From: Tautonia sociabilis
Lineage (GTDB): Bacteria; Planctomycetota; Planctomycetia; Isosphaerales; Isosphaeraceae
DNA length: 64,000 nt
Direction: 5' to 3'
NCBI RefSeq assembly: GCF_003977685.1
Contig: NZ_RYZH01000001.1
Location: 124,001-188,000 of the forward strand
Shown: one piece after another, positions 21,027 to 29,494 of the stretch
How positions within the stretch are numbered: the stretch's first letter is position 1
Layout of the letters: every line of letters starts with the position of its first letter
Notes under the pieces: model-generated
The model's database searches: none
Told to the model about the DNA's origin: nothing
What the model saw: the letters and a program-made list of their open reading frames with translations, nothing else
Made by a program: the position numbers and the translations under genes

Positions 21027-21653
21027 TCAGCCGGTGGCGAACTGGCGGTCGCCGGCGTCGCCGAGGCCGGGGTAGATGAACCCGATGTCGGTGAGGCGCT
21101 CGTCGATCGCACCGGCGACGATCGGCACGTCGGGCATCGCCCCGGAGAGCCGGGCGATTCCCTCGGGGGCGGCGATCAGGCAGACGAAGGTGAGCGACGG
21201 GACGCCGGAGTTCCGGAGGATCTCGCAGGCTCGGACGGCCGATCCTCCGGTGGCGAGCATCGGGTCGACGACCAGGGCGCAGCGGGCCTGGCAGCGGGAG
21301 GGAAGCTTGTTGTAGTACTCGGTCGGCTTAAGGGTGGCCTCGTCCCGAAAGAGGCCGATGTGCCAGACCTGGGCCTCGGGGATCAGGTCGAGCAGGCCGT
21401 CGGCCATGCCGAGGCCGGCCCGGAGGATGGGGACGATGGCGACCGGGCCGTCCAGCTCGACGCCGGGGGCGTCGCCCAGCGGGGTGCGGACAACGGTCGG
21501 GCGTGTGGGCAACGACGCGGTGGCTTCGACCCCCAGGATGGTCGCTAGCGAGCGGACGAGCTGCCGGAAGACCGAAGGAGGGGTGTCGGCCGCCCGCAGC
21601 ATCGCGAGCTTCTGCTTGACCAGCGGGTGGGTCGATTCGGAGACCAAGGGCAC
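21027..21653 (-). CDS. upp: Uracil phosphoribosyltransferase
   Basis: Makes UMP from uracil and PRPP in pyrimidine salvage. The 208-residue length is normal. The PRPP-binding motif VVDPMLATGGSAV and the uracil-site segment GFIYPGLGDAGDRQFATG are present, as is ILRAGLGMADGLL. It is the first gene of the minus-strand nucleoside cluster, running divergently from the beta-lactamase-fold gene at 21824. Confidence 0.96.
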   Translation of the reverse strand: MPLVSESTHPLVKQKLAMLRAADTPPSVFRQLVRSLATILGVEATASLPTRPTVVRTPLGDAPGVELDGPVAIVPILRAGLGMADGLLDLIPEAQVWHIGLFRDEATLKPTEYYNKLPSRCQARCALVVDPMLATGGSAVRACEILRNSGVPSLTFVCLIAAPEGIARLSGAMPDVPIVAGAIDERLTDIGFIYPGLGDAGDRQFATG

Positions 21654-21704
21654 GAGGCTCCCCCTTGTTGTTGCCGAGGAGTCGGTTGGTCCCCCCTGGC
21701 CGGG

Positions 21705-21732
21705 TGGACAGGTCCGGCCACCAGGTTACAAT
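21705..21732 (+). promoter_or_regulatory. Promoter of the beta-lactamase-fold hydrolase gene
   Basis: A -35 box TGGACA (21705-21710; 5 of 6 match to TTGACA), 16 bases, then the -10 box TACAAT (21727-21732). The start point would be near 21739, giving a leader of about 85 bases. Confidence 0.65.
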
Positions 21733-21823
21733 GAGGACGCCGGAAGGCAACCGGAGCGCGGCGCGATCGGGCGGCATCCCGGCCGCCTGGTCGGGAGAGT
21801 CAGGGAGGATTCGGAGGCCGTCG

Positions 21824-22699
21824 ATGGCGATCGGGTTCTCGGTCCTGGCCAGCGGCTCGAAGGGGAACGCGACCCTGATCCGCCTGGGAGGGGCGAGCGT
21901 GCTCATCGACGCCGGGCTCGGACCCAGGACGCTGGACGCCCGCCTCCAGCGCGTCGGCGCCGACCGTCGGCACCTCGGCGGCGTGATGCTGACCCACACG
22001 CACGGCGACCACGCGCACGACCTGACCCTCCGCTGGATGGCCCGCCACGGCGTGCCGCTCCATTGCCACCCCGCCCACCTGGACGAGGCCGGCCACCGCC
22101 CCGGGTTCCGGGAGCTGGCCCGGGTCGGCCTGATCCGCACCTTCGACGACCGGCCGTTTCTCGTCGGCCCCGGGCTCTGGGCCGAGCCGTTCGAGCTGAA
22201 GCACAGCGGCCCGACCTTCGGCTTCCGGCTCCAGGGACGACTGGGCCGTTCGGGGAGGCCCTCCTCGATCGGCTACCTGACCGACACGGGGTGCTGGGAC
22301 TCCCGGGTGGCCGACGCCCTGGCCGACGTCGACCTGCTCGGCCTCGAATTCAACCACGACGAGCAGATGGAGCGCAACTCCGGCCGGTCGCCCGCCTTGA
22401 TCTGGAGGAACCTGGGGGATCGGGGCCACCTCTCGAACGATCAGGGGGCGGCGCTGCTGTCGGCCGTGCTCTCCCGGTCGGGCCCGGGGGCGGTGAGGCA
22501 GGTCGTCCTGCTGCATCTGAGTGAGGACTGCAACCGGCCGGGACTGGCCGTCCAGACGGCAACGGAGGCCCTCAAGGCGTCGGGGCGCCGGGCGTCGGTC
22601 TTCGCCGCGACGCAGGCCGCCCCCCTGTCGGACCTCTGGGTGAAACCCGCCCGGAGGCCGAGGGCTCCCTCCCCCGCCGGTTTCCCCTGGGAATCGTGA
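21824..22699 (+). CDS. MBL-fold metallo-hydrolase, YycJ/WalJ type
   Basis: A 291-residue metallo-beta-lactamase-fold protein with the metal motif THTHGDHAHD (HxHxDH), the N-terminal ASGSKGNATLIR typical of the YycJ/WalJ group, and later metal ligands in LTDTGC and EFNHDE. YycJ-type enzymes act as nucleases or phosphodiesterases linked to DNA maintenance; that role is family knowledge, not shown here. The ATG at 21824 has GGAGG six bases upstream. It is followed closely by the LpxH-like gene on the same strand. Confidence 0.87.
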   Translation: MAIGFSVLASGSKGNATLIRLGGASVLIDAGLGPRTLDARLQRVGADRRHLGGVMLTHTHGDHAHDLTLRWMARHGVPLHCHPAHLDEAGHRPGFRELARVGLIRTFDDRPFLVGPGLWAEPFELKHSGPTFGFRLQGRLGRSGRPSSIGYLTDTGCWDSRVADALADVDLLGLEFNHDEQMERNSGRSPALIWRNLGDRGHLSNDQGAALLSAVLSRSGPGAVRQVVLLHLSEDCNRPGLAVQTATEALKASGRRASVFAATQAAPLSDLWVKPARRPRAPSPAGFPWES

Positions 22700-22739
22700 C
22701 AAGACGGATCCACCATCGGGACCCCCCGGGGCCGAGGCC

Positions 22740-23471
22740 GTGCCCGACTACTTCGTCAGCGACGTCCACCTGAGGCTCGACCGGCCCGAGCGCTCGTCCC
22801 GGTTCTCGGCCTTCGTCCTCGGTCTGGAGGCGGATGATTCGCTGACGGTCGTCGGCGACCTCTGCGACTTCTGGTTCGCCAGCCGGCAGCTCGGGCTCGA
22901 CCCGATGCGATGCCCCGGCCTGCGCTCGCTGGCGAGGTTCCGGGATCGGGGGGGCCGGCTGACGATCCTGACAGGGAATCACGACGCCTGGCTCGGCCCG
23001 TTCTACCAGGAGGCGCTGGGGGCCGAGTGGGTCGAGGGGGCCCTGGAGCGATCGAGCTTCGGCGTCCGGCTCTCGGCGGTCCACGGCCACCGGCTCGGGG
23101 CCCGATCGCCGTGGAAGGGGATGATGGAAGGCCGGGCGTTTTTGCAGGGCTTCCGGGCACTGCCCGGGCCGATCGCCCGGGGGCTGGCCGGCCGCCTGGA
23201 ACGCTCGAACTCGCGGTCGCTCGCACGGACGCACCGCCGCCACCTGGTCACATACCGCTCCCATGCCCGTTCCCTCATCGACGCCGGTGCCGCCGACCTG
23301 GTGCTCCTGGGCCACGTGCACGACGTCTTCGACGAGCCGATCGGAGCCGGCAGGATGATCGTGCTCGGCGACTGGATTGGCGGGTCGAGCCACGCCCGGA
23401 TCGACGATTCCGGCGTCCAGTTTGTCGCCGATCGGCCGCTGGCTTCGACGGTGCCATTGTCGGTTTTGTGA
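22740..23471 (+). CDS. LpxH-like calcineurin-fold phosphoesterase
   Basis: A 243-residue metallophosphoesterase with the full metal-site series: SDVHL, GDLCDFWF, GNHD, VHGH and GHVH. GDLCDFWF is characteristic of UDP-2,3-diacylglucosamine pyrophosphatases (LpxH and relatives), which make lipid X for lipid A. Planctomycetes carry lipid A genes, so LpxH is plausible, but the protein has many near relatives and the substrate is not certain. It starts with GTG at 22740 after CCGAGGCC, 40 bases past the upstream gene. Confidence 0.85.
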   Translation: MPDYFVSDVHLRLDRPERSSRFSAFVLGLEADDSLTVVGDLCDFWFASRQLGLDPMRCPGLRSLARFRDRGGRLTILTGNHDAWLGPFYQEALGAEWVEGALERSSFGVRLSAVHGHRLGARSPWKGMMEGRAFLQGFRALPGPIARGLAGRLERSNSRSLARTHRRHLVTYRSHARSLIDAGAADLVLLGHVHDVFDEPIGAGRMIVLGDWIGGSSHARIDDSGVQFVADRPLASTVPLSVL

Positions 23472-23501
23472 GGACGTTCCCCCCTGGACCCCGCCTTGGG
23501 C

Positions 23502-23507
23502 TACAAT
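23502..23507 (+). promoter_or_regulatory. Probable -10 box of the PHP gene
   Basis: TACAAT about 136 bases before the PHP start, in the 171-base gap. No clear -35 box at normal spacing. Confidence 0.35.
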
Positions 23508-23642
23508 CGGGGCTGGTGACGGCACTCCCTTCGCCTGCCTCCGAACTCCCCCGTTCCTTCCCACCGAGTCGGCGCACCGGGCCTCGAACCCCCGGCGACC
23601 CTCCTCCCGGCTCCCTCCTTCGGACCCTCCGCGAGCGGATTC

Positions 23643-24284
23643 ATGGCCAGGATCGATCACCACATCCACACCACCAGGCATTCGCCCGACAGCTTCATTG
23701 ACCCCGACGACCTGATCGATCGCGCCCGGGAGGCCGGGCTCGACGGCGTCGTCATCACCGAGCACGACCGCCTCTGGGAGCCGGACGAGCTGGCCGAGTT
23801 GCAGGCCCGAGCCGGCGAGTTGACGGTGCTCTCCGGCGTCGAGGTCTCGGCCCGGGAGGGGCATTTCCTCGTCTACGGGCTGACCGACCTCGACGAGTGT
23901 CCGCCGGGAGTCCGGCTGCAGACCCTGCTGGAGGTGGTCGAGGCCCAGGGGGCGGCCATCGTCGCGGCCCACCCCTTCCGTTGGGATCAGGACTTCGAGG
24001 GGATCGTCGCGCGGCATGGTCCGGTGTTCGACGCCCTGGAGCTGGTGAGCAACAACGTCACCCCCGACATGAGGGAGCAGATCGAGGCGATGCTCGGCCG
24101 CTTCCCGAGCATGGGGGCGACCGGCTCCAGCGACGCCCACGACCCGATGACCGTGGGCTGCTACTTCACGGAGTTTCCGGGCTCGATCCGGACGCTGGCG
24201 GAGTTCGTCTCGGCGTTGAAGGCCCGATCCGGGCGGCCGAGGCATCGCCAGGGGGTGGCGCTGGTGGGCGGGCCAGTCGTTTGA
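23643..24284 (+). CDS. PHP-domain metal-dependent phosphoesterase
   Basis: A 213-residue polymerase-and-histidinol-phosphatase (PHP) domain protein. Metal ligands are visible in order: DHHIHT near the N-terminus, VITEHD, SGVEVSA, AAHPFRW and SSDAHDP. Such stand-alone PHP proteins are phosphoesterases of varied or unknown substrate. The last 119 bases overlap the end of the rhomboid gene on the other strand, so the C-terminal tail (after about residue 174) and the rhomboid tail share DNA. Confidence 0.88.
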   Translation: MARIDHHIHTTRHSPDSFIDPDDLIDRAREAGLDGVVITEHDRLWEPDELAELQARAGELTVLSGVEVSAREGHFLVYGLTDLDECPPGVRLQTLLEVVEAQGAAIVAAHPFRWDQDFEGIVARHGPVFDALELVSNNVTPDMREQIEAMLGRFPSMGATGSSDAHDPMTVGCYFTEFPGSIRTLAEFVSALKARSGRPRHRQGVALVGGPVV

Positions 24285-25485
24285 GCAACCCGGAGGCGAA
24301 CCGGGGCTCGGGGCGTCGGAAGCGCTCCAGCTCCCGGCTCGCGGCGGTCCAGCGGGCCCAGGAGGGCCCGGTCAGCTTCGGCATCTGCTGCTCGAACTCG
24401 GCCAGCTCCTCCGGCGTCGGCGGTTTGAAGTAGGCCCGGCAGGCGAGCCTCCGGACGGTTCGGTACGCCTCGGCCATCTCCGGAGTGTTGAACTCGTCCG
24501 GCAGTGCGTCGAGCTGGCCCAGCGCCGACCGGATCGCCAGTTTGAAGAGCTGGGCGACCCGCGGATCCTCCGGCACGACGAGCGGCCCCCGGCCGAGCGG
24601 GTTCGGCGGCTTCGGGGGGATCAGGAACGCCGGGTGCGGCCCCCGGGCCGCGAGCTGATGATAGCTCAGGTCAAGCTGAATCAGCGCCTTGACCACCGCG
24701 TCCCGGACGGCGAACCGGCCGGCGGCCAGCGACTCCCTCCTTGACTGATCAAACTGGACGGCGACCGATCCGAGCAACGCGACCAGGGCGATCGCGCCGG
24801 CCAGCCTCGACGGTCGGGAGCGGGCCCATCGGATCAGCCGACGATCGGCCAGCCCGACCAGCGCGCCAACGGCCGCCCCGCTGGCGTGGCCGAGGTTGTC
24901 GATGTTCGGCACGAGCACGCCGAGCAGCGCGTTGACCCCCAGGATCACGACCATCCAGATCGGCGCCAGCCGGGGGAACTCGGATCGGTTCCGCCAGCCG
25001 ACCACCGTGACCAGGCCGATCAGGCCCAGGACCACCGTCGAGCCGCCGCCGCTGTGCATCAGCAGCGCCGGGGGGCCGGACATCCACGGGCGGATCAGGT
25101 TGGCGAGGAGGTTCCCCCCCACTCCGAGCACCAGGTAGATCGCCAGCAGCGTCCAGGAGCCATACCACTCCTCGACAACCCGGCCGAGCTGGACGAAGGC
25201 GATCAGGTTGAGCGTCAGGTGCAGCAGGTTGAAGTGGATGAAGGTGGCCGTCAGGGCTCGCCAAAGCTGCCCGCCGTAGATGGCCACCGGAGTGACGTCG
25301 CCGAAGGCGTGGCTCACGCTCGTCGGGATGTAGCCGCCGTAAAGGGCGGTCGGGATCGGGATCGGTCCTCCCCGGACGACGGCCAGGGCCAGGAAGACGA
25401 CCACCCAGGCGATCGCGAGGGACAGGGTCGCCGGGGCCTGGAGGATGCCGGGCCGAACCTCCCCGTCGGGCTCCTCGACGGGCAT
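24166..25485 (-). CDS. Rhomboid-family intramembrane protein
   Basis: A 439-residue membrane protein. The rhomboid core covers about residues 20-215: HFNLLHLTLN (H84, H89, N93), a serine loop HSGGGSTVVLG with S149, and the second catalytic residue H200 in NLGHASGAAVGALVG. The usual GxSG is GGST here, but the Ser-His dyad is intact, so activity as a serine protease is possible. A long soluble C-terminal domain of about 200 residues (YHQLAARGPHPAFL onward) is not a family I know. The start overlaps the stop of the DUF1802 gene (TGATG), so it forms one operon with it and gpsA. Confidence 0.87.
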   Translation of the reverse strand: MPVEEPDGEVRPGILQAPATLSLAIAWVVVFLALAVVRGGPIPIPTALYGGYIPTSVSHAFGDVTPVAIYGGQLWRALTATFIHFNLLHLTLNLIAFVQLGRVVEEWYGSWTLLAIYLVLGVGGNLLANLIRPWMSGPPALLMHSGGGSTVVLGLIGLVTVVGWRNRSEFPRLAPIWMVVILGVNALLGVLVPNIDNLGHASGAAVGALVGLADRRLIRWARSRPSRLAGAIALVALLGSVAVQFDQSRRESLAAGRFAVRDAVVKALIQLDLSYHQLAARGPHPAFLIPPKPPNPLGRGPLVVPEDPRVAQLFKLAIRSALGQLDALPDEFNTPEMAEAYRTVRRLACRAYFKPPTPEELAEFEQQMPKLTGPSWARWTAASRELERFRRPEPRFASGLLKRLARPPAPPPGDASAARIGPSTPRRTPPASGSSPETP

Positions 25486-26066
25486 CAGGGCGCCTCCGGG
25501 GCGGCGATCGCTCGGATCCGGGCCATTCGGGACGCGAGGGTCGCCGGGTCGAGCGTCGGGACCAGCCCGGTCATCGGGGGAGGCTCCTCCAGCGGCACCC
25601 AGCTCTTGCAGCCGGCATGCTCGGGGGTGATCGCCACCCGGGGAGGAGGCTCCGCCCGCCAGACGCGGACGCCAAGCACCCAGAGCCCCGGACGCTTGTA
25701 ATGGAACCGCTTCCGGACGGTCTCCTCGGTCCAGACATGCTGGTCGGCCAGACCCTCCAGCACCTCGTCGCGGTCGACCCAGGCGACCTCCTCCACCACG
25801 GCCAGGGCCGGCAGGGGGATCATACCGGGCTCGTCGGGGATCGGCTCGGGGACCGAGGAGTCCCGGAGCCCTTGCTGGGCCTCGTGGAGGTGGGTCGGGT
25901 AGAGCCAGAAGGCGGGATGCTCGGGGCGGAACTCGCCGGCCGACTCGTCGATGCCCCCCTTGCGGAGGATGAGCGACTGGCGGCCGTCGGCCAGTGCCGA
26001 GCAGACGCCGGCCCACTCCTTGAAGGCGATGGGGCAGGGGGGGGGGATGGGCTGCTCGGCGGTCAC
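25485..26066 (-). CDS. DUF1802 family protein
   Basis: A 193-residue cytoplasmic protein with the DUF1802 pattern: FKEWAGVCSALADGRQSLILRKGGIDE, then the aromatic segment AFWLYPTHLHEAQ. No reaction is assigned to the family. The GTG at 26066 is chosen because it overlaps the gpsA stop (GTGA) with AAGGA eight bases earlier; the open frame extends upstream but inside gpsA. Its stop overlaps the rhomboid start, so gpsA, DUF1802 and rhomboid are translated as a coupled trio. Confidence 0.85.
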   Translation of the reverse strand: MTAEQPIPPPCPIAFKEWAGVCSALADGRQSLILRKGGIDESAGEFRPEHPAFWLYPTHLHEAQQGLRDSSVPEPIPDEPGMIPLPALAVVEEVAWVDRDEVLEGLADQHVWTEETVRKRFHYKRPGLWVLGVRVWRAEPPPRVAITPEHAGCKSWVPLEEPPPMTGLVPTLDPATLASRMARIRAIAAPEAP

Positions 26067-27064
26067 GGCCACTCGTCCTTCGTCTGTCGTTCCATCAGCT
26101 CCGAGACGGCCTCCAGCGGAGGCTTGGACTCGAACAGGATCTCGCGGAGCGCCGCGGTGATCGGCATCTCGATCCCGAGTTGCCGGGCCATCGCGTCGAC
26201 TCCTCGACACGTCGGTACGCCCTCGGCGACCTTGGGAGTGGACGCCTCGATCTGCTCGAGCGTCTCTCCCCGGCCGATCCGATCACCGAGGGCCCGGTTC
26301 CGGCCGAAGGGACTGAAGCAGGTGGTGATCAGGTCGCCGACCCCGGCCAGGCCGAGGAAGGTGGCCGGGCTCGCCCCCAGGGCGGTGCCGAACCGGGTCA
26401 TCTCCGCCAGGCCCCGGGTGAGCAGACCCGCCTTGGCATTATCGCCAAAGCCCAGGCCATCGCAAATGCCGGCGGCGACGCCAATGACGTTCTTGAGGGC
26501 CCCTCCCAGCTCGACCCCGACCGCGTCGGGATTGCTGTAGACCCGGAATCTCCCCGTGGTCAGCTCGTCGCGGATCAGGACGTTCAGCTCCGGGCTCTCC
26601 CCGGCGACCACGACCGACGCCGGCAGTCCCCGGGCGATCTCTTCAGCGTGGCTCGGGCCGCTCAGGACGGTGATCGGCCTCGGCCCCAGCTCCTCCCGGA
26701 TGACCTGGCTGGGCCGGAGCAGGCTTCCCTGCTCAATCCCCTTAATGACGCTCAGCGCAGGAACCCCGGGGGGAATGGCACCGGCGACCGCTCGGAGCGT
26801 GGCCCGGAGGTACGACGAGGGGATCGCGGCGACGATCAGGTCTGAGCCCCGGGCGGCCTGCTCGGGGTCGCTCGTCAGCCGGATCGGCTCGGGGAGCGGG
26901 ACCCCGGGCAGGTAGCGAGCGTTCTCTCGAGAGCCGGCCAGCTCCGCGATGAACTCCGGCCTGCGGGCCCAGAGCCAGACCTCATGGCCGGATCGGGCCA
27001 GGAGGACCGCCATCGCGGTGCCCATCCCCCCGGCGCCGAAGATGGCGACGCGGCCCAGCCTCAC
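26063..27064 (-). CDS. gpsA: NAD(P)-dependent glycerol-3-phosphate dehydrogenase
   Basis: Reduces dihydroxyacetone phosphate to sn-glycerol-3-phosphate, the start of phospholipid synthesis. The 333-residue protein has the Rossmann motif IFGAGGMGTAMAVLL, the segment SVIKGIE, and the catalytic lysine region GGALKNVIGVAAGICDGLGFGDNAKAGL. It is the first gene of the operon with the DUF1802 and rhomboid genes and is divergent from the radical SAM gene. Confidence 0.96.
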   Translation of the reverse strand: MRLGRVAIFGAGGMGTAMAVLLARSGHEVWLWARRPEFIAELAGSRENARYLPGVPLPEPIRLTSDPEQAARGSDLIVAAIPSSYLRATLRAVAGAIPPGVPALSVIKGIEQGSLLRPSQVIREELGPRPITVLSGPSHAEEIARGLPASVVVAGESPELNVLIRDELTTGRFRVYSNPDAVGVELGGALKNVIGVAAGICDGLGFGDNAKAGLLTRGLAEMTRFGTALGASPATFLGLAGVGDLITTCFSPFGRNRALGDRIGRGETLEQIEASTPKVAEGVPTCRGVDAMARQLGIEMPITAALREILFESKPPLEAVSELMERQTKDEWP

Positions 27065-27140
27065 GCGAACCTCCCCGTCCGAACCCTCGGCTGGGGGCGA
27101 CCCGACGGCTCGTCCTCGACCCCTCGCCGATCCCCCTCAC

Positions 27141-27146
27141 TATAAT
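27141..27146 (+). promoter_or_regulatory. -10 box of the radical SAM gene
   Basis: A perfect TATAAT just before an ATG at 27148. Transcription from it would begin near 27153, so that ATG cannot be the start and the ATG at 27202 is favoured. The -35 region is weak (TCGACC at a long spacing). Confidence 0.55.
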
Positions 27147-27201
27147 CATGGCTGGGGCCCCGGTCGAAGGGGCCGCCTCGGGACGGAGCGGGAGGGATCC
27201 G

Positions 27202-28149
27202 ATGCGGGTGGAAGCGACGACCGTCCGGTCGATCCTGACCCGGGCGTCCGGCTACCTGGATGGGATCGCCTCGCACTCGTTGCAGCCGTACCGGGGCTGC
27301 CCGTTCGGGACCTCGCTCTGCGGCGTTGGCTGCTATGTGCGGCACGCTCGCCACCTGATGGGAGGACGGGTCTGGGGGACGTTCCTCGACGCCCGAGTCA
27401 ACGCCGCTGAGGCGTACCGGGAGCAGGTCGACCGCGAACGCCGGTGGGCGAGGCGATCTCGGGGACGCTTCGGGATCTTCCTCTCCAGCGCGACCGAGCC
27501 CTTCCCTCCCCAGGAGGACCGGCTGGGGATCACCCGAAGCGTGCTGGGCGCCTTGAGGGACGAGCCCCCCGACCTGCTGATCGTGCAGACCCACTCGCAC
27601 CGGGTTTCGGCCGAGGCGCCGCTGTTGGTCGACCTGGCGGGACGCTGCGAGCTTCGGGTGCACCTGTCCATCGAGACCGATCGCGACCGCCTTCCGGGCC
27701 TCCCGGGTCATGCCAGTCCGATCTCCCGTCGCTTCGAGGCGGCGGCCCTCCTGAAGCGATCGGGGCTCCACGTGGTGGTTACGGTCGCCCCGCTCCTGCC
27801 GATCGCCGACCCGGACGGCTTCTTCTCCCGGGTCGCCGAGGCCGCCGATGCCGTCGTGCTCGACCATTTCATCGGCGGGGACGGCAGCCCGGCCGGCTCC
27901 CGGACCTTGCAGACCGGGCTTCCAGCCGCGATGGCCCAGATCGATCCGGACTCGCTGACGATCGAGTACCGGGACCGCATGGCGGAGGTCGCCGAACGCC
28001 ACCTGCCCGGTCGGGTCGGGATCGGTCGCGATGGCTTCGCCGGCCGATGGCTCGGGGGAGCGGGGGAGCGGCCGCCGGGGTTCGATCTCCGGAAGGGGGG
28101 TGGGACGATCGGCGGAGGAAACGTCGCCCGGTGTCGGCCAATCGGCTAG
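27202..28149 (+). CDS. Radical SAM protein of the SplB/Rv2578c type
   Basis: A 315-residue protein resembling the spore-photoproduct-lyase-like group: HSLQPYRGCPFGTSLCGVGCYV carries three cysteines spaced C-x6-C-x3-C that would bind the [4Fe-4S] cluster, followed by a barrel with FLSSATEPF, LIVQTHSH and LRVHLSIET. The usual CxxxCxxC spacing is altered, as in some relatives. Substrate is unknown. ATG 27202 has GGAGGG six bases upstream and lies after the predicted transcription start; an earlier ATG at 27148 does not. Confidence 0.85.
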   Translation: MRVEATTVRSILTRASGYLDGIASHSLQPYRGCPFGTSLCGVGCYVRHARHLMGGRVWGTFLDARVNAAEAYREQVDRERRWARRSRGRFGIFLSSATEPFPPQEDRLGITRSVLGALRDEPPDLLIVQTHSHRVSAEAPLLVDLAGRCELRVHLSIETDRDRLPGLPGHASPISRRFEAAALLKRSGLHVVVTVAPLLPIADPDGFFSRVAEAADAVVLDHFIGGDGSPAGSRTLQTGLPAAMAQIDPDSLTIEYRDRMAEVAERHLPGRVGIGRDGFAGRWLGGAGERPPGFDLRKGGGTIGGGNVARCRPIG

Positions 28150-28476
28150 AATATCGATCAGGGATGGGCGGCCGTCGCGATCACCCTTTTCGGAAGATTC
28201 TCGCCCAAGGCGCGAACCTCCTGGTGGCGGTCGCTGTCTAGGGTCGCGAGCGGTGGCCGGGATTCGCACCCCCGGGCCGTCGTCCGTCCTGTCGGAATCC
28301 TCGTCCCGACCATCCCTTGAGGAGATCGGGCGGGGAGCTGGTACCGCCGTTTCCTCATTCGTCCGAGTCAGTCCGAGGACTTATCCCCCGCGACGGCTCC
28401 TCCCTTTTTTTCTTCCGGGAGAGGCCATCCGACGGCGGCCGAACGCCGCCGCTCTGAACGTCGCCTCACCATCTTC

Positions 28477-28493
28477 CCGCCTCGTTGAGGCGG
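28477..28493 (+). promoter_or_regulatory. Perfect hairpin before the candidate gene at 28511
   Basis: Seven-base arms CCGCCTC and GAGGCGG around GTT. It ends 17 bases before the ATG at 28511 and could affect translation start there. Confidence 0.35.
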
Positions 28494-28510
28494 CTGTGAG
28501 GGCCCCTGCG

Positions 28511-29008
28511 ATGTTGACCAATCTCACCAACCTGACCCGCTCGGCCACGCAGACCCTGCTGACCAACGGCACGCGGGCGCTCGCCCCGGTGGTGGATGTC
28601 AACATGCTGCAGGCTCGCTCCGCGCGCCGCCGCCCTGTCTCCATCCTCCACTTCGGGCCGTCGATGCCCGCCGGGATCCCGTCCGAACCGATCGATCCGG
28701 ATTTGATTTGGATCGATGGGGGCGGTCGCATCCCGGGTTCGCCGCTCGGCGGCGACTGGCTGAGGTTTGGCCAGTCCCAACCGTCGAGCTCGAGGTCCTC
28801 GAGCCCGTCGCCTTCGGGCGTCCGGCGCGAGGGGCGACGCGACGTTTTTGGATGTCGAGTCGTCCCGGTCGGGGTCGTCGTAGGAGTACCTGCACGCCCC
28901 GCACCCGCAGTCGCCGCCGCGGCCGCCCGAGCGGACGAGCCTGTCCGAGCCCTCGCCCCCGAGAAGGTCAAGGCCGCTTCGAAACGGCCCGCCCCGACGG
29001 GGGGGTGA
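28511..29008 (+). CDS. Doubtful small protein, possibly a gene remnant
   Basis: An open frame of 165 codons starting at ATG 28511 with GAGGG eight bases upstream. The first 40 codons look coding: third positions are almost all G or C and the product has Leu-Thr-Asn repeats (LTNLTNLTRSA). After about residue 85 the product becomes Ser/Pro/Arg-rich and codon use worsens, while other frames look better (for example VELEVLEPVAFGRP, and GGVNVDPQLIP ending at 29034). It may be a true small protein, a frameshifted remnant, or chance. No family recognised. Confidence 0.25.
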   Translation: MLTNLTNLTRSATQTLLTNGTRALAPVVDVNMLQARSARRRPVSILHFGPSMPAGIPSEPIDPDLIWIDGGGRIPGSPLGGDWLRFGQSQPSSSRSSSPSPSGVRREGRRDVFGCRVVPVGVVVGVPARPAPAVAAAAARADEPVRALAPEKVKAASKRPAPTGG

Positions 29009-29494
29009 ACGTCGACCCCCAGCTCATCCCTTGATGGAACCGTCGCGCCGGGAGCTCGTCCCGGGCCGATCCGCCCCGACCGAGCGTCGGGAGCGGGCTG
29101 ATTCGGCCCCTGGACGCCTCCGGTCGCCGACGCCCTGAGAGCCGAGCGGGTGGTCGGCCCGCGCGGGACACCGCGCCGCCGTCTCGATCGCGAGCTTTCG
29201 CCGATCGGGGCCGCACCGGCGCTGGTGTCGCGTGCCCGAGCCGTCAACCGTCGGGTCCGGATCGTTTCCGGGGCCCGGCCCGCCTCCGACTCCCGGCCGG
29301 ATTGCGCCGCGACGGGAGACTGATCGGTCTCCCCGCGAGCCGCTCCCCCGCCCCGGGACCCCGAGGCCGAGGCCGCCCCGAGCCCGTGTCCGGACCCGTG
29401 GACCACCGACGCCGCCCGTCCGACCTCGCGCCCAGCCGAACCACGAACGGCCGGGGCGGGCGGGTGAGACCCCTGAGGATGGGGACGCACGATC

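Larger units (their letters stand above)
28150..29494. other. 1.3-kb region with no confident gene
   Basis: This lies between the radical SAM gene and the ECF sigma gene. It holds a seven-T run near 28404-28410, a perfect hairpin CCGCCTC-GTT-GAGGCGG (28477-28493), and one weak candidate gene from 28511. From about 28780 on, coding-like codon use appears by turns in different plus-strand frames, as in a decayed gene or plain GC-rich sequence. The last 480 bases show nothing I can name. It could be a long leader, a worn-out gene, or both. Confidence 0.5.

Noticed and set aside
27148-27201. Upstream ATG as the radical SAM start
   Set aside because: It lies before the expected transcription start of the TATAAT box and has no ribosome-binding site, while ATG 27202 has GGAGGG.
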